Translations under genes and position numbers: made by a program
Shown: positions 59,801-63,576 of the stretch, piece after piece
Layout of the letters: each line of letters starts with the position of its first letter
Position numbering within the stretch: position 1 is the stretch's first letter
The notes under the pieces: model-generated
Told to the model about the DNA's origin: nothing
What the model saw: the letters and a program-made list of their open reading frames with translations, nothing else
Databases searched by the model: none
Source: Pelecanus crispus
Taxonomy: Eukaryota > Chordata > Aves > Pelecaniformes > Pelecanidae
Assembly (NCBI RefSeq): GCF_030463565.1
Contig: NC_134675.1
Location: forward strand, 17,691,862 to 17,755,861
Direction: 5' to 3'
Length of the DNA: 64,000 nt

Positions 59801-60060
59801 TATTACACCAAAAGCTAATGAAGACTAAATTTAATTATATGAATTTTACTGTGGATTAAAACCATTTATATATTCTAAAAAAGAAAAAAACAACCCAAAG
59901 CTAATGGAACATAGTTTACCTGAGTACATCTATTTCATCCTTCAAAGACTGAGCCTCTTCTGCTAATGTACTAAGCTCTTCAGTCTGTTGTCTCAGTTCT
60001 GCAATTTCCTTTTCTAGTTCTTCACAACGTATGCGATAGTCATCTTTGGCAGCTTCTAAC
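14709..60060 (-). CDS. HOOK3: HOOK3, 13 C-terminal coding exons (residues ~261-718)
   Basis: Hook3 is a cytoplasmic coiled-coil adaptor that links cargo (through its C-terminal region and the FTS/FHIP partners) to dynein-dynactin. The coding exons, in transcript order, are 60060-59920, 58925-58724, 56466-56356, 43606-43519, 42876-42807, 38097-37957, 36434-36347, 23325-23291, 22413-22331, 19752-19652, 18531-18427, 18297-18226 and 14849-14709. All junctions keep one frame and use GT donors and AG acceptors. The conceptual product is 458 residues, almost all heptad-type coiled coil, ending in a basic Ser/Arg tail and a TAA stop. It aligns from memory to vertebrate HOOK3 without indels. The ending [15 protein letters not shown] separates it from HOOK1, which differs there. 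The N-terminal Hook domain exons are outside the window. Introns are swollen by CR1 and LTR insertions. The family is certain; the paralogue is very likely HOOK3. Confidence 0.94.
14850..15229. other. HOOK3 intron sequence with a long C homopolymer
   Basis: Unique intron sequence containing an uninterrupted C run of more than 20 bases at about 15129-15148, with no gene. The run continues to the edge of a CR1-free stretch. Confidence 0.6.
15230..15885 (+). mobile_element. CR1 LINE 3' fragment
   Basis: It encodes the ORF2 C-terminus in broken frames: [20 protein letters not shown] from about 15237, [38 protein letters not shown], and [19 protein letters not shown] near 15705. The tail CTATTCTGTGATTCTCTG ends near 15883. 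It lies antisense within the last HOOK3 intron. Confidence 0.93.
15886..16402. other. HOOK3 intron sequence, nothing recognised
   Basis: About 500 bp of apparently unique intron sequence between a CR1 and a solo LTR. No gene or repeat signature was seen. Confidence 0.5.
16403..17542 (-). mobile_element. Solo LTR, second family (TGTATTGGGTTTGC...), with 5-bp TSD
   Basis: On the minus strand it starts TGTATTGGGTTTGCGTGGC and ends in GGTCAACCCACCACA. It is 1,140 bp and flanked by CAGCC on both sides (16398-16402 and 17543-17547), a clean 5-bp target duplication. The middle (about 16840-17240) is GC-rich with degenerate repeats of a unit containing TCCAGCGTGGGTCC and CCATGGGCTGCAGG. There is no internal coding region. 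Related LTR halves lie at 36564-37445. Confidence 0.85.
17548..18225. other. HOOK3 intron sequence, nothing recognised
   Basis: AT-rich, apparently unique intron sequence upstream of the terminal-exon intron repeats. No gene or repeat signature was seen apart from a short C run near 17913. Confidence 0.5.
18226..18297 (-). CDS. HOOK3: HOOK3 exon L (residues ~649-672)
   Basis: This 72-bp exon lies between acceptor TTTGTTTTAG and donor ACTATG|GTAAGA. It encodes [15 protein letters not shown] then FIVSAWYTM. The I-V-S-A-W-Y motif is a hallmark of Hook C-termini. It is phase 0 at both ends. Confidence 0.96.
18427..18531 (-). CDS. HOOK3: HOOK3 exon K (residues ~614-648)
   Basis: This 105-bp exon (35 codons, phase 0 at both ends) lies between acceptor CTCTCACAG and donor TTAGAG|GTAATC. 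It encodes [20 protein letters not shown] then [15 protein letters not shown]. The GAAPEIQ segment is the main reason for calling HOOK3 rather than HOOK1. Confidence 0.96.
18532..19651. other. HOOK3 intron J-K, nothing recognised
   Basis: A 1.1-kb intron of apparently unique sequence. No transposon landmark or coding signal was seen. Confidence 0.5.
19652..19752 (-). CDS. HOOK3: HOOK3 exon J (residues ~580-613)
   Basis: This 101-bp exon lies between acceptor GACATAAAG and donor AAAAGT|GTAAGT. It encodes [20 protein letters not shown] and then [13 protein letters not shown]. The conserved [10 protein letters not shown] stretch is typical of Hook C-terminal regions. It ends in phase 0. The acceptor has a weak pyrimidine tract. 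Confidence 0.95.
19753..20911. other. HOOK3 intron I-J left part, nothing recognised
   Basis: About 1.16 kb of AT-rich unique-looking intron sequence, ending at the palindrome that borders a CR1. Confidence 0.5.
20912..20939. repeat. Perfect 28-nt palindrome at the CR1 5' junction
   Basis: The half-site TACCTAATGATTAT is followed directly, with no loop, by its exact reverse complement. The right half abuts or overlaps the first bases of the CR1 (GCTGGAAAGCTCCC). Confidence 0.95.
20940..21634 (+). mobile_element. CR1 LINE 3' fragment (relatively young)
   Basis: An open frame from 20974 to 21555 encodes the RT C-terminal region: [20 protein letters not shown] to the conserved [20 protein letters not shown] and VDVALRDMV. 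The 3' end carries several ATTCTATG repeats to about 21634. It is close in sequence to the young CR1 at 3715-7540. It is antisense to HOOK3 in intron I-J. Confidence 0.94.
21635..22330. other. HOOK3 intron I-J right part, nothing recognised
   Basis: About 700 bp of unique-looking intron sequence with no recognised feature. Confidence 0.5.
22331..22413 (-). CDS. HOOK3: HOOK3 exon I (residues ~553-580)
   Basis: This 83-bp exon lies between acceptor TTTGTAACAG and donor AACAGTT|GTGAGT. It encodes [20 protein letters not shown] and then EPRCNNS with a split Ser. It starts the C-terminal cargo-binding region of the family. CAGTT|GTGAGT was chosen as donor over a nearby GT because it matches the consensus and keeps the frame into exon J. 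Confidence 0.94.
22414..23290. other. HOOK3 intron H-I, nothing recognised
   Basis: An AT-rich intron of 877 bp with a short C run near 22762-22772. No transposon signature was seen. Confidence 0.5.
23291..23325 (-). CDS. HOOK3: HOOK3 micro-exon H (residues ~541-552)
   Basis: This is only 35 bp, between acceptor CCTGTTTTAG and donor CATCT|GTAAGT. It encodes [11 protein letters not shown] plus two bases of Leu. It is needed to join exons G and I in frame, and its residues fit the HOOK3 register, so the call is sound despite its size. Confidence 0.92.
23326..24418. other. HOOK3 intron sequence with a G-rich tract
   Basis: Unique-looking AT-rich intron sequence. At 23924-23945 there are three G runs (about 8, 7 and 4 Gs) separated by single Ts, a potential G-quadruplex on the plus strand, which is the non-transcribed sense for HOOK3. 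Otherwise nothing was seen. Confidence 0.55.
24419..25007 (+). mobile_element. Solo LTR, older subfamily of the ERVL-like LTR, with TSD GTAGC
   Basis: It starts TGTACTGGTTTTGGCTGGGA and ends TTAAACCACAACA, 589 bp, flanked on both sides by GTAGC (24414-24418 and 25008-25012). At the promoter position it has TGATGTCA instead of TGACGTCA and an AATAAAAG stretch instead of TATATAAA, so it represents an older form than the LTRs bordering the proviruses. Confidence 0.92.
25008..27433. other. HOOK3 intron sequence with an unclassified repetitive stretch
   Basis: Up to about 25590 this is unique-looking. From about 25590 to 26900 the composition changes to GC-richer sequence with loosely repeated phrases such as GTGCCAGCAACT and CCAGGGGCCAG (26060-26480), GT-rich tracts (26038-26060, 26590-26700), and a CR1-like end ACCTTCCAACTTAAAGTA near 26870. 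I could not assign it to a named family. 26900-27433 looks like unique intron sequence. Confidence 0.4.
27434..27990 (-). mobile_element. 3' LTR of ERV arm 1
   Basis: It runs from TGTTGTGGTTT to AACCAGGACA on plus, 557 bp. TGACGTCA is at 27742-27749 beside a TATA-like TTTATATA at 27728-27735. The AT-rich R/U5 portion (about 27560-27660) differs clearly from the paired LTR at 54035-54614, while the U3 portion matches it almost base for base. Confidence 0.9.
27991..28402 (-). repeat. ERV arm 1, region between integrase and 3' LTR (no env)
   Basis: About 410 bp of non-coding element sequence shared with 53623-54034. A short purine tract AAGGGGTGAA just before the LTR could be the polypurine tract. 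No envelope-like coding sequence is present. Confidence 0.6.
28403..29499 (-). pseudogene. ERV arm 1 integrase (broken)
   Basis: The zinc-binding His pair and the Cys pair (ECETC near 29140) and the first two catalytic Asp regions (QVDYI near 29050, SDNGTHF near 28870) are visible. The third catalytic residue is the Glu just before an in-frame TGA near 28753, which is also present in the inverted copy. The C-terminal part continues in another frame to 28403 ([19 protein letters not shown]). Confidence 0.85.
29500..30774 (-). pseudogene. ERV arm 1 reverse transcriptase and RNase H (broken)
   Basis: The RT frame 30754-30056 holds the active-site YIDD near 30595 and the FLGIKW and [11 protein letters not shown] thumb motifs. 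A frame change near 30200 precedes a segment with [13 protein letters not shown]. RNase H pieces follow (FTDGS near 29680, then a frame change). A CR1 in opposite orientation sits upstream of the RT frame. Confidence 0.87.
30849..31663 (+). mobile_element. CR1 LINE 3' fragment nested in ERV arm 1
   Basis: It encodes the RT C-terminal region ([20 protein letters not shown] from about 30865; [20 protein letters not shown]; one TGA at about 31228; [20 protein letters not shown]). It ends in the octamer tail at about 31645-31663. It was inserted antisense to the provirus, between protease and RT, and is shared with the inverted copy at 50361-51175, so it predates the duplication. Confidence 0.95.
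31769..32231 (-). pseudogene. ERV arm 1 aspartic protease
   Basis: The active-site DTGA lies at about 32186 in the frame 32191-31769, followed by [10 protein letters not shown], the usual second landmark of retroviral proteases. The frame is disrupted upstream and continues to the pol region, where the CR1 cuts it. Confidence 0.82.
32376..32655 (-). pseudogene. ERV arm 1 gag C-terminal remnant after the 5' LTR
   Basis: A frame from the LTR edge to a stop near 32376. The first roughly 33 bases after the LTR (GCAGAGATACTGAATGCCTT) resemble the CR1 sequence encoding KAEVLNAFF. The rest is gag-like and polar ([11 protein letters not shown]). The gag N-terminus is missing here but is present at 33937-35220, so the element is a mosaic. 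Confidence 0.6.
32656..33231 (-). mobile_element. 5' LTR of ERV arm 1
   Basis: It runs from TGTCGTGGTTT to AACCAGGACA on plus, 576 bp, with TGACGTCA at 32983-32990 and a TATA-like box just to its left. It is the inverted counterpart of 48795-49369. Its right flank is CR1 sequence rather than unique DNA. Confidence 0.93.
33232..33936 (+). mobile_element. CR1 LINE endonuclease fragment between gag and the internal LTR
   Basis: Pieces of ORF2 endonuclease are visible: [11 protein letters not shown] near 33320, [13 protein letters not shown] near 33400, [11 protein letters not shown] near 33596, [12 protein letters not shown] near 33684 and CSDHEMVEF near 33880. It ends abruptly at 33936 (CCAAG) against retroviral gag sequence. 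The same CR1 stretch continues without a break at 48090 and to the left in the inverted copy. Confidence 0.93.
33937..35220 (-). pseudogene. ERV gag N-terminal region (broken)
   Basis: An open frame from 35220 to about 34615 ([18 protein letters not shown] at the start) carries a hydrophobic stretch near residues 35-60 and a later Gly/Thr/Ala/Pro repeat (three units of about 11 residues containing TGTAATP, 34710-34617). A further frame at 34245-34000 contains [12 protein letters not shown] and a capsid-like [10 protein letters not shown]. It is cut at 33937 by CR1 sequence. This region has no counterpart in the inverted copy. Confidence 0.75.
34615..34715 (-). repeat. Short tandem repeat in gag (about 33-bp units, 3 copies)
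   Basis: Three imperfect units with the shared core GCAGTGCCTGTTG on plus encode repeated TGTAA/SAATP-type phrases, a flexible linker in gag. Confidence 0.75.
35221..35542 (-). promoter_or_regulatory. ERV leader with primer-binding-site-like sequence
   Basis: Directly after the LTR (reading minus) comes GTCCTTTTTGGCCCAATGTG and then GGGCC. The stretch TTGGCCCAATGTGGGGC resembles retroviral primer binding sites of the TGG...GTGGGGC type (Lys tRNA-like), with two bases missing near the start. The remainder is untranslated leader up to the gag ATG at 35220. Confidence 0.55.
35543..36111 (-). mobile_element. LTR bordering the gag region (outer 5' LTR)
   Basis: It runs from TGTTACAGTTT to AACCAGGACA on plus, 569 bp. 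The promoter site reads TGATGTCA near 35865, one base from the TGACGTCA of the other LTRs. It is followed in its own orientation by leader and gag, so this is a genuine 5' LTR. The flank CTTTT does not match the flank GTTCC of the 27434 end. Confidence 0.9.
36347..36434 (-). CDS. HOOK3: HOOK3 exon G (residues ~512-540)
   Basis: This 88-bp exon lies between acceptor TATTTCCTAG and donor GAAGAT|GTAAGT. It encodes [20 protein letters not shown] and EQGSKAED, and ends in phase 0. The next intron is 13.0 kb and holds the first endogenous retrovirus arm. It is the last of the four exons between the inverted arms. Confidence 0.96.
36564..37445. mobile_element. Foldback (palindromic) LTR of the second family
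   Basis: The left part (36564-~37015) reads in plus orientation from TGCATTGGGTTTATGTGACA. The right part (~37020-37445) is the same LTR type in minus orientation. Stretches such as AAATATGTTTTCACAGAGGT (37298) on the right are reverse complements of matching stretches on the left (about 36725). The arms are several hundred bp long. They lie in HOOK3 intron F-G. Confidence 0.8.
37446..37956. other. HOOK3 intron F-G left part, nothing recognised
   Basis: About 500 bp of unique-looking intron sequence between the foldback LTR and exon F. Confidence 0.5.
37957..38097 (-). CDS. HOOK3: HOOK3 exon F (residues ~465-511)
   Basis: This 141-bp exon lies between acceptor TTTGTTTAG and donor GAACAG|GTAAGG. 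It encodes the conserved coiled coil [17 protein letters not shown], then [17 protein letters not shown]. The Lys and Arg codons at its ends are split. Confidence 0.97.
38098..38446. other. HOOK3 intron E-F, sequence before CR1 copy 2
   Basis: About 350 bp of unique-looking sequence. No element recognised. Confidence 0.5.
38447..39813 (+). mobile_element. CR1 LINE copy 2, ORF2 RT to C-terminus (decayed)
   Basis: A frame 38437-39279 encodes the RT from [20 protein letters not shown] through [13 protein letters not shown] and FADDTKLGG to LDRLD, then TGA. It shares with copy 1 (1-1063) the same TGA, the same frame changes near 39540 and 39700 and the same LTR insertion point. A few differences (for example CAC for CGC in VTHLV) separate them. 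Confidence 0.95.
39814..40380 (-). mobile_element. LTR inserted in CR1 copy 2, TSD CTAGC
   Basis: 567 bp from TATCGTGGTTT (a TG to TA change at the terminus) to AACCAGGACA. It is flanked by CTAGC at 39809-39813 and 40381-40385. TGACGTCA is at 40131-40138. The CR1 reading continues across the duplication. The full LTR here shows what is missing from the partial LTR at 1064-1357. Confidence 0.94.
40381..40812 (+). mobile_element. CR1 copy 2 3' end with spacer and second CR1 tail
   Basis: The ORF2 C-terminus ([20 protein letters not shown]) and 3' UTR run to about 40640. Then comes the roughly 70-bp spacer with TTTCATTAAAAAATAATCC, then a second CR1 tail (GGATGATCTTAAAGGTCTTT) ending in ATTCTATG repeats at 40812. 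Confidence 0.9.
40869..41422 (+). mobile_element. Solo LTR, older subfamily, TSD GTCAC
   Basis: It runs from TGTATTGAGTCTGGCTGGGA to CAACCCACAACA, 554 bp, flanked by GTCAC at 40864-40868 and 41423-41427. It shares the general plan of the family LTRs (GATAACACAC, GACCTGAATTGGACAAAGGG, CTATTAAACTGTC poly(A) region) but is more diverged. Confidence 0.92.
41428..42806. other. HOOK3 intron E-F right part, mostly unrecognised
   Basis: About 1.4 kb of unique-looking intron sequence. A short AGGATCATAGAATCATA near 42478 may be a remnant of a CR1 tail on the minus strand. Nothing else was seen. Confidence 0.45.
42807..42876 (-). CDS. HOOK3: HOOK3 exon E (residues ~441-464)
   Basis: This 70-bp exon lies between acceptor TTGACACAG and donor ATCAA|GTAAGT. 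It encodes the non-helical linker [13 protein letters not shown] and then AVEIVTPEI, with split Ala and Lys codons at its ends. The Pro/Gly/Ser-rich stretch interrupts the coiled coil. The frame joins exactly to exons D and F. Confidence 0.93.
42877..43518. other. HOOK3 intron D-E, nothing recognised
   Basis: A 642-bp intron of unique-looking AT-rich sequence. Confidence 0.5.
43519..43606 (-). CDS. HOOK3: HOOK3 exon D (residues ~412-440)
   Basis: This 88-bp exon lies between acceptor CTATTATTCAG and donor CTACAG|GTAAGA. It encodes [19 protein letters not shown] followed by a polar segment [10 protein letters not shown], which starts a break in the coiled coil. It starts in phase 0 and ends with one base of the next codon. 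It is the first of four exons enclosed by the large inverted repeat arms. Confidence 0.95.
43870..44277 (-). mobile_element. CR1 LINE 3' fragment
   Basis: The tail (AGAATCACAGAATGGTTGAG on plus) starts near 43876. On minus, the ORF2 C-terminus is visible ([20 protein letters not shown] near 44085, and [13 protein letters not shown] sequence near 44240). It is cut at about 44277 by another CR1 tail. Confidence 0.92.
44278..44690 (-). mobile_element. Composite-tail CR1, inverted third copy
   Basis: Reading minus: CR1 C-terminus ([20 protein letters not shown] at about 44640-44580), first CR1 3' end, the spacer (ATTTTTTAATGAAAGTAAAA on plus, 44438), then a second CR1 tail ending in octamers at 44278-44310. 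The order matches the tails at 1358-1835 and 40381-40812. It is 5'-truncated downstream of the position of the LTR in the other two. Confidence 0.88.
45416..45983 (-). mobile_element. LTR (older subfamily) inserted in the CR1, left end unclear
   Basis: On minus it starts TGTATTGGGTCTGGCTGGGA at 45983. It contains CATGTCATATGGTATGGAAT near 45719 and the AACTCGTGGGTTGAGATAAA block near 45488. The left boundary merges with CR1 sequence near 45410-45420 (GCTGCTGCCAGGTGCCC), and I cannot fix a target duplication. Confidence 0.8.
46728..47309 (+). mobile_element. Solo LTR (older subfamily) inserted in the CR1, imperfect TSD
   Basis: 582 bp from TGTACTGGTTTTGGCTGGGA to TTAACTCACAACA. Flanks are CAGTG on the left and GAGTG on the right, a target duplication with one mismatch. 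The CR1 reading resumes after it. The promoter site reads TGACATCA. Confidence 0.9.
48795..49369 (+). mobile_element. 5' LTR of ERV arm 2
   Basis: 575 bp from TGTCCTGGTTTTGGCTGGGA to AACCACGACA. TGACGTCA is at 49036-49043 and TATATAAA at 49051-49058, followed by a GC-rich stretch and an AT-rich ATTATT tract before ATTAAACTG, which fits promoter then poly(A) signal order. Confidence 0.93.
49036..49058 (+). promoter_or_regulatory. CRE/ATF palindrome plus TATA box in the LTR promoter
   Basis: TGACGTCA is a consensus cAMP-response/ATF element, seven bases upstream of TATATAAA. The same pair recurs in the LTRs at 10366, 27742, 32983, 40131, 54276 and 63723. It is changed in the older LTRs at 24419, 40869, 45416 and 46728 and in that at 35543. 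Confidence 0.75.
49370..49649 (+). pseudogene. ERV arm 2 gag C-terminal remnant
   Basis: A frame from just after the LTR to TGA at about 49647, matching arm 1 (32376-32655). Its first 33 bases are CR1-like. Confidence 0.6.
49794..50256 (+). pseudogene. ERV arm 2 aspartic protease
   Basis: The active-site DTGA is at about 49837 and [10 protein letters not shown] near 50010. The frame runs 49834-50256 and stops at TAA. It carries an Ile where arm 1 has Asn in the stretch after the active site. Confidence 0.82.
50361..51175 (-). mobile_element. CR1 LINE 3' fragment nested in ERV arm 2
   Basis: The inverted counterpart of 30849-31663. Its octamer tail is at 50361-50380, the same internal TGA near 50797 and the same 5' truncation point are present, and only a few substitutions separate the two. 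Confidence 0.95.
51251..52525 (+). pseudogene. ERV arm 2 reverse transcriptase and RNase H (broken)
   Basis: The RT frame 51271-51969 contains YIDD near 51427 and the FLGIKW and FLGIVGFW motifs. The frame shift, the connection segment (51854-52180) and the RNase H pieces (FTDGS near 52335) mirror arm 1. The same lesions in both arms show they arose before duplication. Confidence 0.87.
52526..53622 (+). pseudogene. ERV arm 2 integrase (broken by shared TGA)
   Basis: The His/Cys zinc-binding region (ECETC near 52880), QVDYI near 52977 and SDNGTHF near 53157 are present. A TGA at 53270-53272 directly follows the catalytic Glu region and probably derives from CGA. The C-terminal domain continues to 53622. 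Confidence 0.85.
53623..54034 (+). repeat. ERV arm 2, region between integrase and 3' LTR
   Basis: Non-coding element sequence with the purine tract AAGGGGTGAA just before the LTR and no env. It mirrors 27991-28402. Confidence 0.6.
54035..54614 (+). mobile_element. 3' LTR of ERV arm 2
   Basis: 580 bp from TGTCCTGGTTTCGGCTGGGA to AACCACAACA. TGACGTCA is at 54276-54283. A T-rich tract near 54382 and the ATTATT tract replace a different sequence in the partner LTR at 27434-27990. Confidence 0.92.
54615..55616. other. HOOK3 intron C-D left part, nothing recognised
   Basis: About 1 kb of unique-looking intron sequence between ERV arm 2 and a CR1 tail. Confidence 0.5.
55617..55958 (-). mobile_element. 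CR1 LINE 3' fragment
   Basis: The tail (ATAGAAGCATAGAATGGTTT on plus) is at 55617. On minus it encodes [20 protein letters not shown] and [20 protein letters not shown] in a broken frame. It stops near 55955 in an A run. Confidence 0.92.
56356..56466 (-). CDS. HOOK3: HOOK3 exon C (residues ~375-411)
   Basis: This 111-bp exon (37 codons, phase 0 at both ends) lies between acceptor GCTCTCACAG and donor AAAGAT|GTAAGT. It encodes coiled coil from [12 protein letters not shown] to SLQKEKD. A 13-kb intron follows, carrying the 44-54.6 kb retroelement cluster. Confidence 0.95.
56467..58723. other. HOOK3 intron B-C, nothing recognised
   Basis: 2.26 kb of AT-rich intron sequence without a recognised transposon or gene. 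Confidence 0.5.
58724..58925 (-). CDS. HOOK3: HOOK3 exon B (residues ~308-374)
   Basis: This 202-bp exon lies between acceptor TCTTCCCAG and donor AGACAG|GTGAGA. It completes the split Arg and encodes 67 residues of dense coiled coil, from [11 protein letters not shown] to LETYKRQ. It includes the segment [20 protein letters not shown], which is conserved across Hook proteins. It ends in phase 0. Confidence 0.97.
58926..59919. other. HOOK3 intron A-B, nothing recognised
   Basis: About 1 kb of AT-rich unique-looking intron sequence. Confidence 0.5.
59920..60060 (-). CDS. HOOK3: HOOK3 exon A (residues ~261-307)
   Basis: This 141-bp exon begins after the acceptor TTGTACAG and ends CTCAG|GTAAAC. 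It encodes coiled coil beginning [19 protein letters not shown] and ending DEIDVLR, with the last Arg codon split. It starts with the third base of an upstream Arg codon. A CR1 begins only about 40 bp upstream of the acceptor. It is the most 5' HOOK3 exon I can find; the preceding exon is not between 60061 and 64000. Confidence 0.96.
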
Positions 60061-60099
60061 CTGTACAATTGAAGTAAAACAGGATGACATGGTTGAGAG

Positions 60100-62686
60100 C
60101 CTCTAAGTAAGGATGAAGGAGAAAGTAAATAAAGCAGATGATGTTGTGGGAGTCTACTATCGACCACCCAGCCAAGACAATGACATCAGTGTATTATTCT
60201 ATAAGGAATTAAGGGAAATCTCTAGATCAGAAGCCCTTGTTCTTATGGGTGACTTCAACTTCCCAGATGTTAACTGGGACTATCACACAGCAGAAATGAA
60301 CAAGTCCAGGAAATTCCTGAAGCACATTGAAGATAACTTTTTGATACAGGAACTAAGAGAGTCAACTAGAAAAGGTGCCCTCCTAGATCTGTTGTTTGTA
60401 AATAGAGATGGTCTCGTGGTTGATATGATGATTGGTGGCTGTCTTGGCCACAGTGGTCATGAAATGTTTGAGTTTAAAATCTTTGGTGATATGAGAAAAA
60501 CTGTTAGCAGAGCTATTACCCTGGATTTTGGGAGAGCAGACTTTAGGCTGCTCAAGGAACTAGTTAGTAAAGTCCCCTGGGAGTCTGCTTTCGAGGGTAT
60601 TGGGGTCCATAAATGCTGGCCACTTTTTAAGAGCCATCTTTTAAAAGTGCAGGAGCAGGCAATTCCAATGTGCTGGAAGTCAAGCAAGCGGGGCAGAAGG
60701 CCAGCTTGGATGAGCAGGGATCTCCTGGAACTTAGGAGAAAAAAGAAAGTGTATGGACTTTGGAAGCAAGGTCAGGCTACACAGGAGGACTACAGAGATG
60801 CTGTTCACCACTGTGGGGAGAAAATTCATACAGCCAAAGCTCAATTAGAGTTGAAGCCAGCCAGTACTGTGGTGGATAACAAAAAAAGGCTTTTTTAAGT
60901 ATGCTAACAGCAAAAGGAGGACTGAAGAAAACATTGGTCGGTTACTTGATGAGGTTGGTCACCTCACAAATAGGGACATAGACAAAGCAGAGATGTTTAA
61001 TGCCTTGTTCGCCTCTGTCTTTAACACTGATGATGGGCCCTGGGACCCCTGGAGCCCTGGGTTGGAGGACTGTGACTCGGGGAGTGAAGCTCCAAGTTGA
61101 CTTTGAACTTGTACAGGATTTGCTGCTGCAACTGAATGCACATAAGTCTATGGGGCCTGATGGGATTCATCCCAGGATACTGAAAGAGTTGGACAATGTT
61201 ATTGCGAGATATCTCTCAGTTAGTTATCAACGGTCCTGGGAATCTGGAGAGGTCCCAGAGTCGACTGGAAGCTAACAAATGCTATTCCAATTTTCAAGAA
61301 GGGCAAGAAAGAAGACCCTGGTAATTATAAGCCTGTCAGTTTCACTTCAGTGCCTTGTAAAATTATGGAGAAGATTATTCTGGGAGTTACTGAAAAACAC
61401 TTGAAAGACAATGCAGTCATTGGTCAGAGAAAACATGGGTTCATGAAGAGAAAGTCATGCCTTACTAACTTAATATCCTTTTATGACAAGGTTGCCTGCC
61501 TAGTGGATGAAGGGAAGGCAGTGAATGTGGGGTATTTTACTTATTTTAGCAAAGCTTTTGATACTGTCTTTCACAGTATCCTTCTGGACAAAATGTCCAG
61601 CATACAGCTAGATATGTATGCAATATGACGGGTGAACAATTGGCTGAAGGGTCAGGCTCAAAGAGTTGTAGTAAATGGGGTAACATCTGGCTGGCAGCCA
61701 GCCACTAGTGGTGTTCCCCAGGGCCCAATTTTAGGGGCAGTTCTCTTCAATGTTTTTATCAATGACCTGGACACAGGAGTTGAGCACAGACTAAGTAAGT
61801 TTGCCAATGATACTAAATTAGGAGGAGCTGTTGATTGCCTTGAGGATAGAGAGGCCTTACAGAGAGATCTTGATAGATTAGAGTGCTGGGCAATCACCAA
61901 CCATATGAAATTTAACAAGGACAAACACCGAATTCTGCATCTGGGACAGTGTAATCCTGGACATATATATAGATTGGAGAACAAGAGGCTGGAGTGCAGC
62001 CCTGCAGAAAGGGATCTGGGGGTTTTGATTGATGGCAAGCTCAATATGAGTCAACAATGTGCCTTGGCGGCCAAAAGGGCCAACCATATCCTGGGGTATA
62101 TTAAGCACAGTATAGCTAACCAGTTGAAAGAAGTGATTGTCCCACTATACTCAGCATTGGTGCGGCCTCACATTGAATACTGTGTGCAGTTTTGGGCTCC
62201 ACAATATAAGAAGGATATAAAAATATTATAATGCATCCAAAGGAGGGCACCAAAGATGGTGAAAGGACTAGAGGGCATGACTTATGAGGAGCGGCTGAGG
62301 ATACTAGGTTTGTTCAGCTTAGAGAGGAGGAGACTGAGGGGTGACCTCATTGCTGTCTACAACTTCCTTGTGAGGGGTAGCAGAGAGGGAGATGCTGATC
62401 TCTTCTCTCTGCTGTGCAGTGATAGGACATGAGGGAATGGCTTAAAGCTGCATAAGGGGAAGGTCAGATTGGATATTAGGAAAAAGTTCTTCACTGAGAT
62501 GGCGGTCAAGCACTGGAACAAGCTCCCCAGGAAAGCTGTCATGGCCCCAAGCCTGTTGGTGTTCAAGAAGCATTTGGACATTGCTGTTAGATATATGTTT
62601 TAACTTTTATGTTGCCCTGTGTGGAGTCAGGAGTTGGACTCGATGATCCTTATGGGTCCCTTCTAACTCAGGATATTCTGATTCTC
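60100..62686 (+). mobile_element. CR1 LINE (older subfamily), endonuclease, RT and 3' end
   Basis: ORF2 is open from 60113 to 60898 (VVGVYYRPPSQ, LMGDFNFPDVNW, GHSGHEMFEF). It is then frameshifted, with RT pieces at 61000-62231 ([10 protein letters not shown] near 61547, [13 protein letters not shown] near 61710). The active site reads FAND instead of FADD near 61800, so the enzyme is dead. The C-terminus and tail reach about 62686 (GGATATTCTGATTCT). It begins about 40 bp upstream of HOOK3 exon A. Confidence 0.93.
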
Positions 62687-63364
62687 ACCTTGAGCCATTA
62701 TTACCTTTCTTCATTATCATCATCCTCTCTAGAAACACTAGAAACAAAGCCTTCTGATGTACAGTGAAAAGGAAACAACAGTCCAATGCACAACGCCACA
62801 CAGAATGGAGTTTTTCTTTCAAATACCTCGCTTATTCAAAAAAATAGAAGCAAATCACTTTTCTGATGCTTCCAATTCAATTACAATGTTTCTACTTTGA
62901 AATATCACAAGGAAATGTGTGTCTCAGTTGTGCTGGAAAGAAAGAAATCTGAGATTTCTCTATGATAACACTGGAAGTTCTTGCAGAAGTTTTCACTCCC
63001 CCCGTCCCTTTTGGGGCACAGAAAGTTTGAACATGAAAACTTTATCCTAGGGTTTATCTCAGGGTTTTGTTCAGCTGTCCAACTCCCTTATACTGTCATC
63101 AATGTTGGCAGCCAGACCTGATCTTCAGATGTTCTGAATGCTGTAGCTCTAACTTAATTTTTATTTTTAGATGCTATGCCTGTTCGGTGCCTCTGAAGAA
63201 CCAAGTATTTTGACTAGCATGTGAAGAGCACAGAACAAAGTCTCCAGTATGACACACTCTCATCAATATATGTAGGAAAAGTTGCATGAAGTTGGCAGTG
63301 AGTGAAGGGAATAATCAAGAGAAACTTTGACAAAACATGGTGAAGGAGTGGAGAAGACAACTTG
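62687..63364. other. HOOK3 intron upstream of exon A, nothing recognised
   Basis: About 680 bp of unique-looking sequence between a CR1 tail and a solo LTR. I searched it for the preceding HOOK3 exon and found none. Confidence 0.5.
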
Positions 63365-63369
63365 GTAGC

Positions 63370-63544
63370 TGTCGTGGTTTAGCCCCAGCCAGCAACTAAG
63401 CACCACGCAGCCGCTTGCTCACTCCCCCTGCCCCGGTGGGATGGGGGAGAGAATCGGAGGAGTAAGAGTGAGAAACACTCCTGGGTTGAGATAAGAACAG
63501 TTTAATAATTGAAAGAAAGTAAAATAGTAATGATATTAGTAACA

Positions 63545-63576
<32 letters not shown>

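Noticed and set aside
14709..60060. HOOK1 or HOOK2 as the identity of the coiled-coil gene
   Set aside because: The exon sequences [27 protein letters not shown] and the basic tail [10 protein letters not shown] fit HOOK3. HOOK1 differs in these places.
62687..63364. Search for the HOOK3 exon preceding exon A
   Set aside because: No minus-strand segment with an acceptor, a donor and Hook-like residues was found. The intron probably extends beyond the window.
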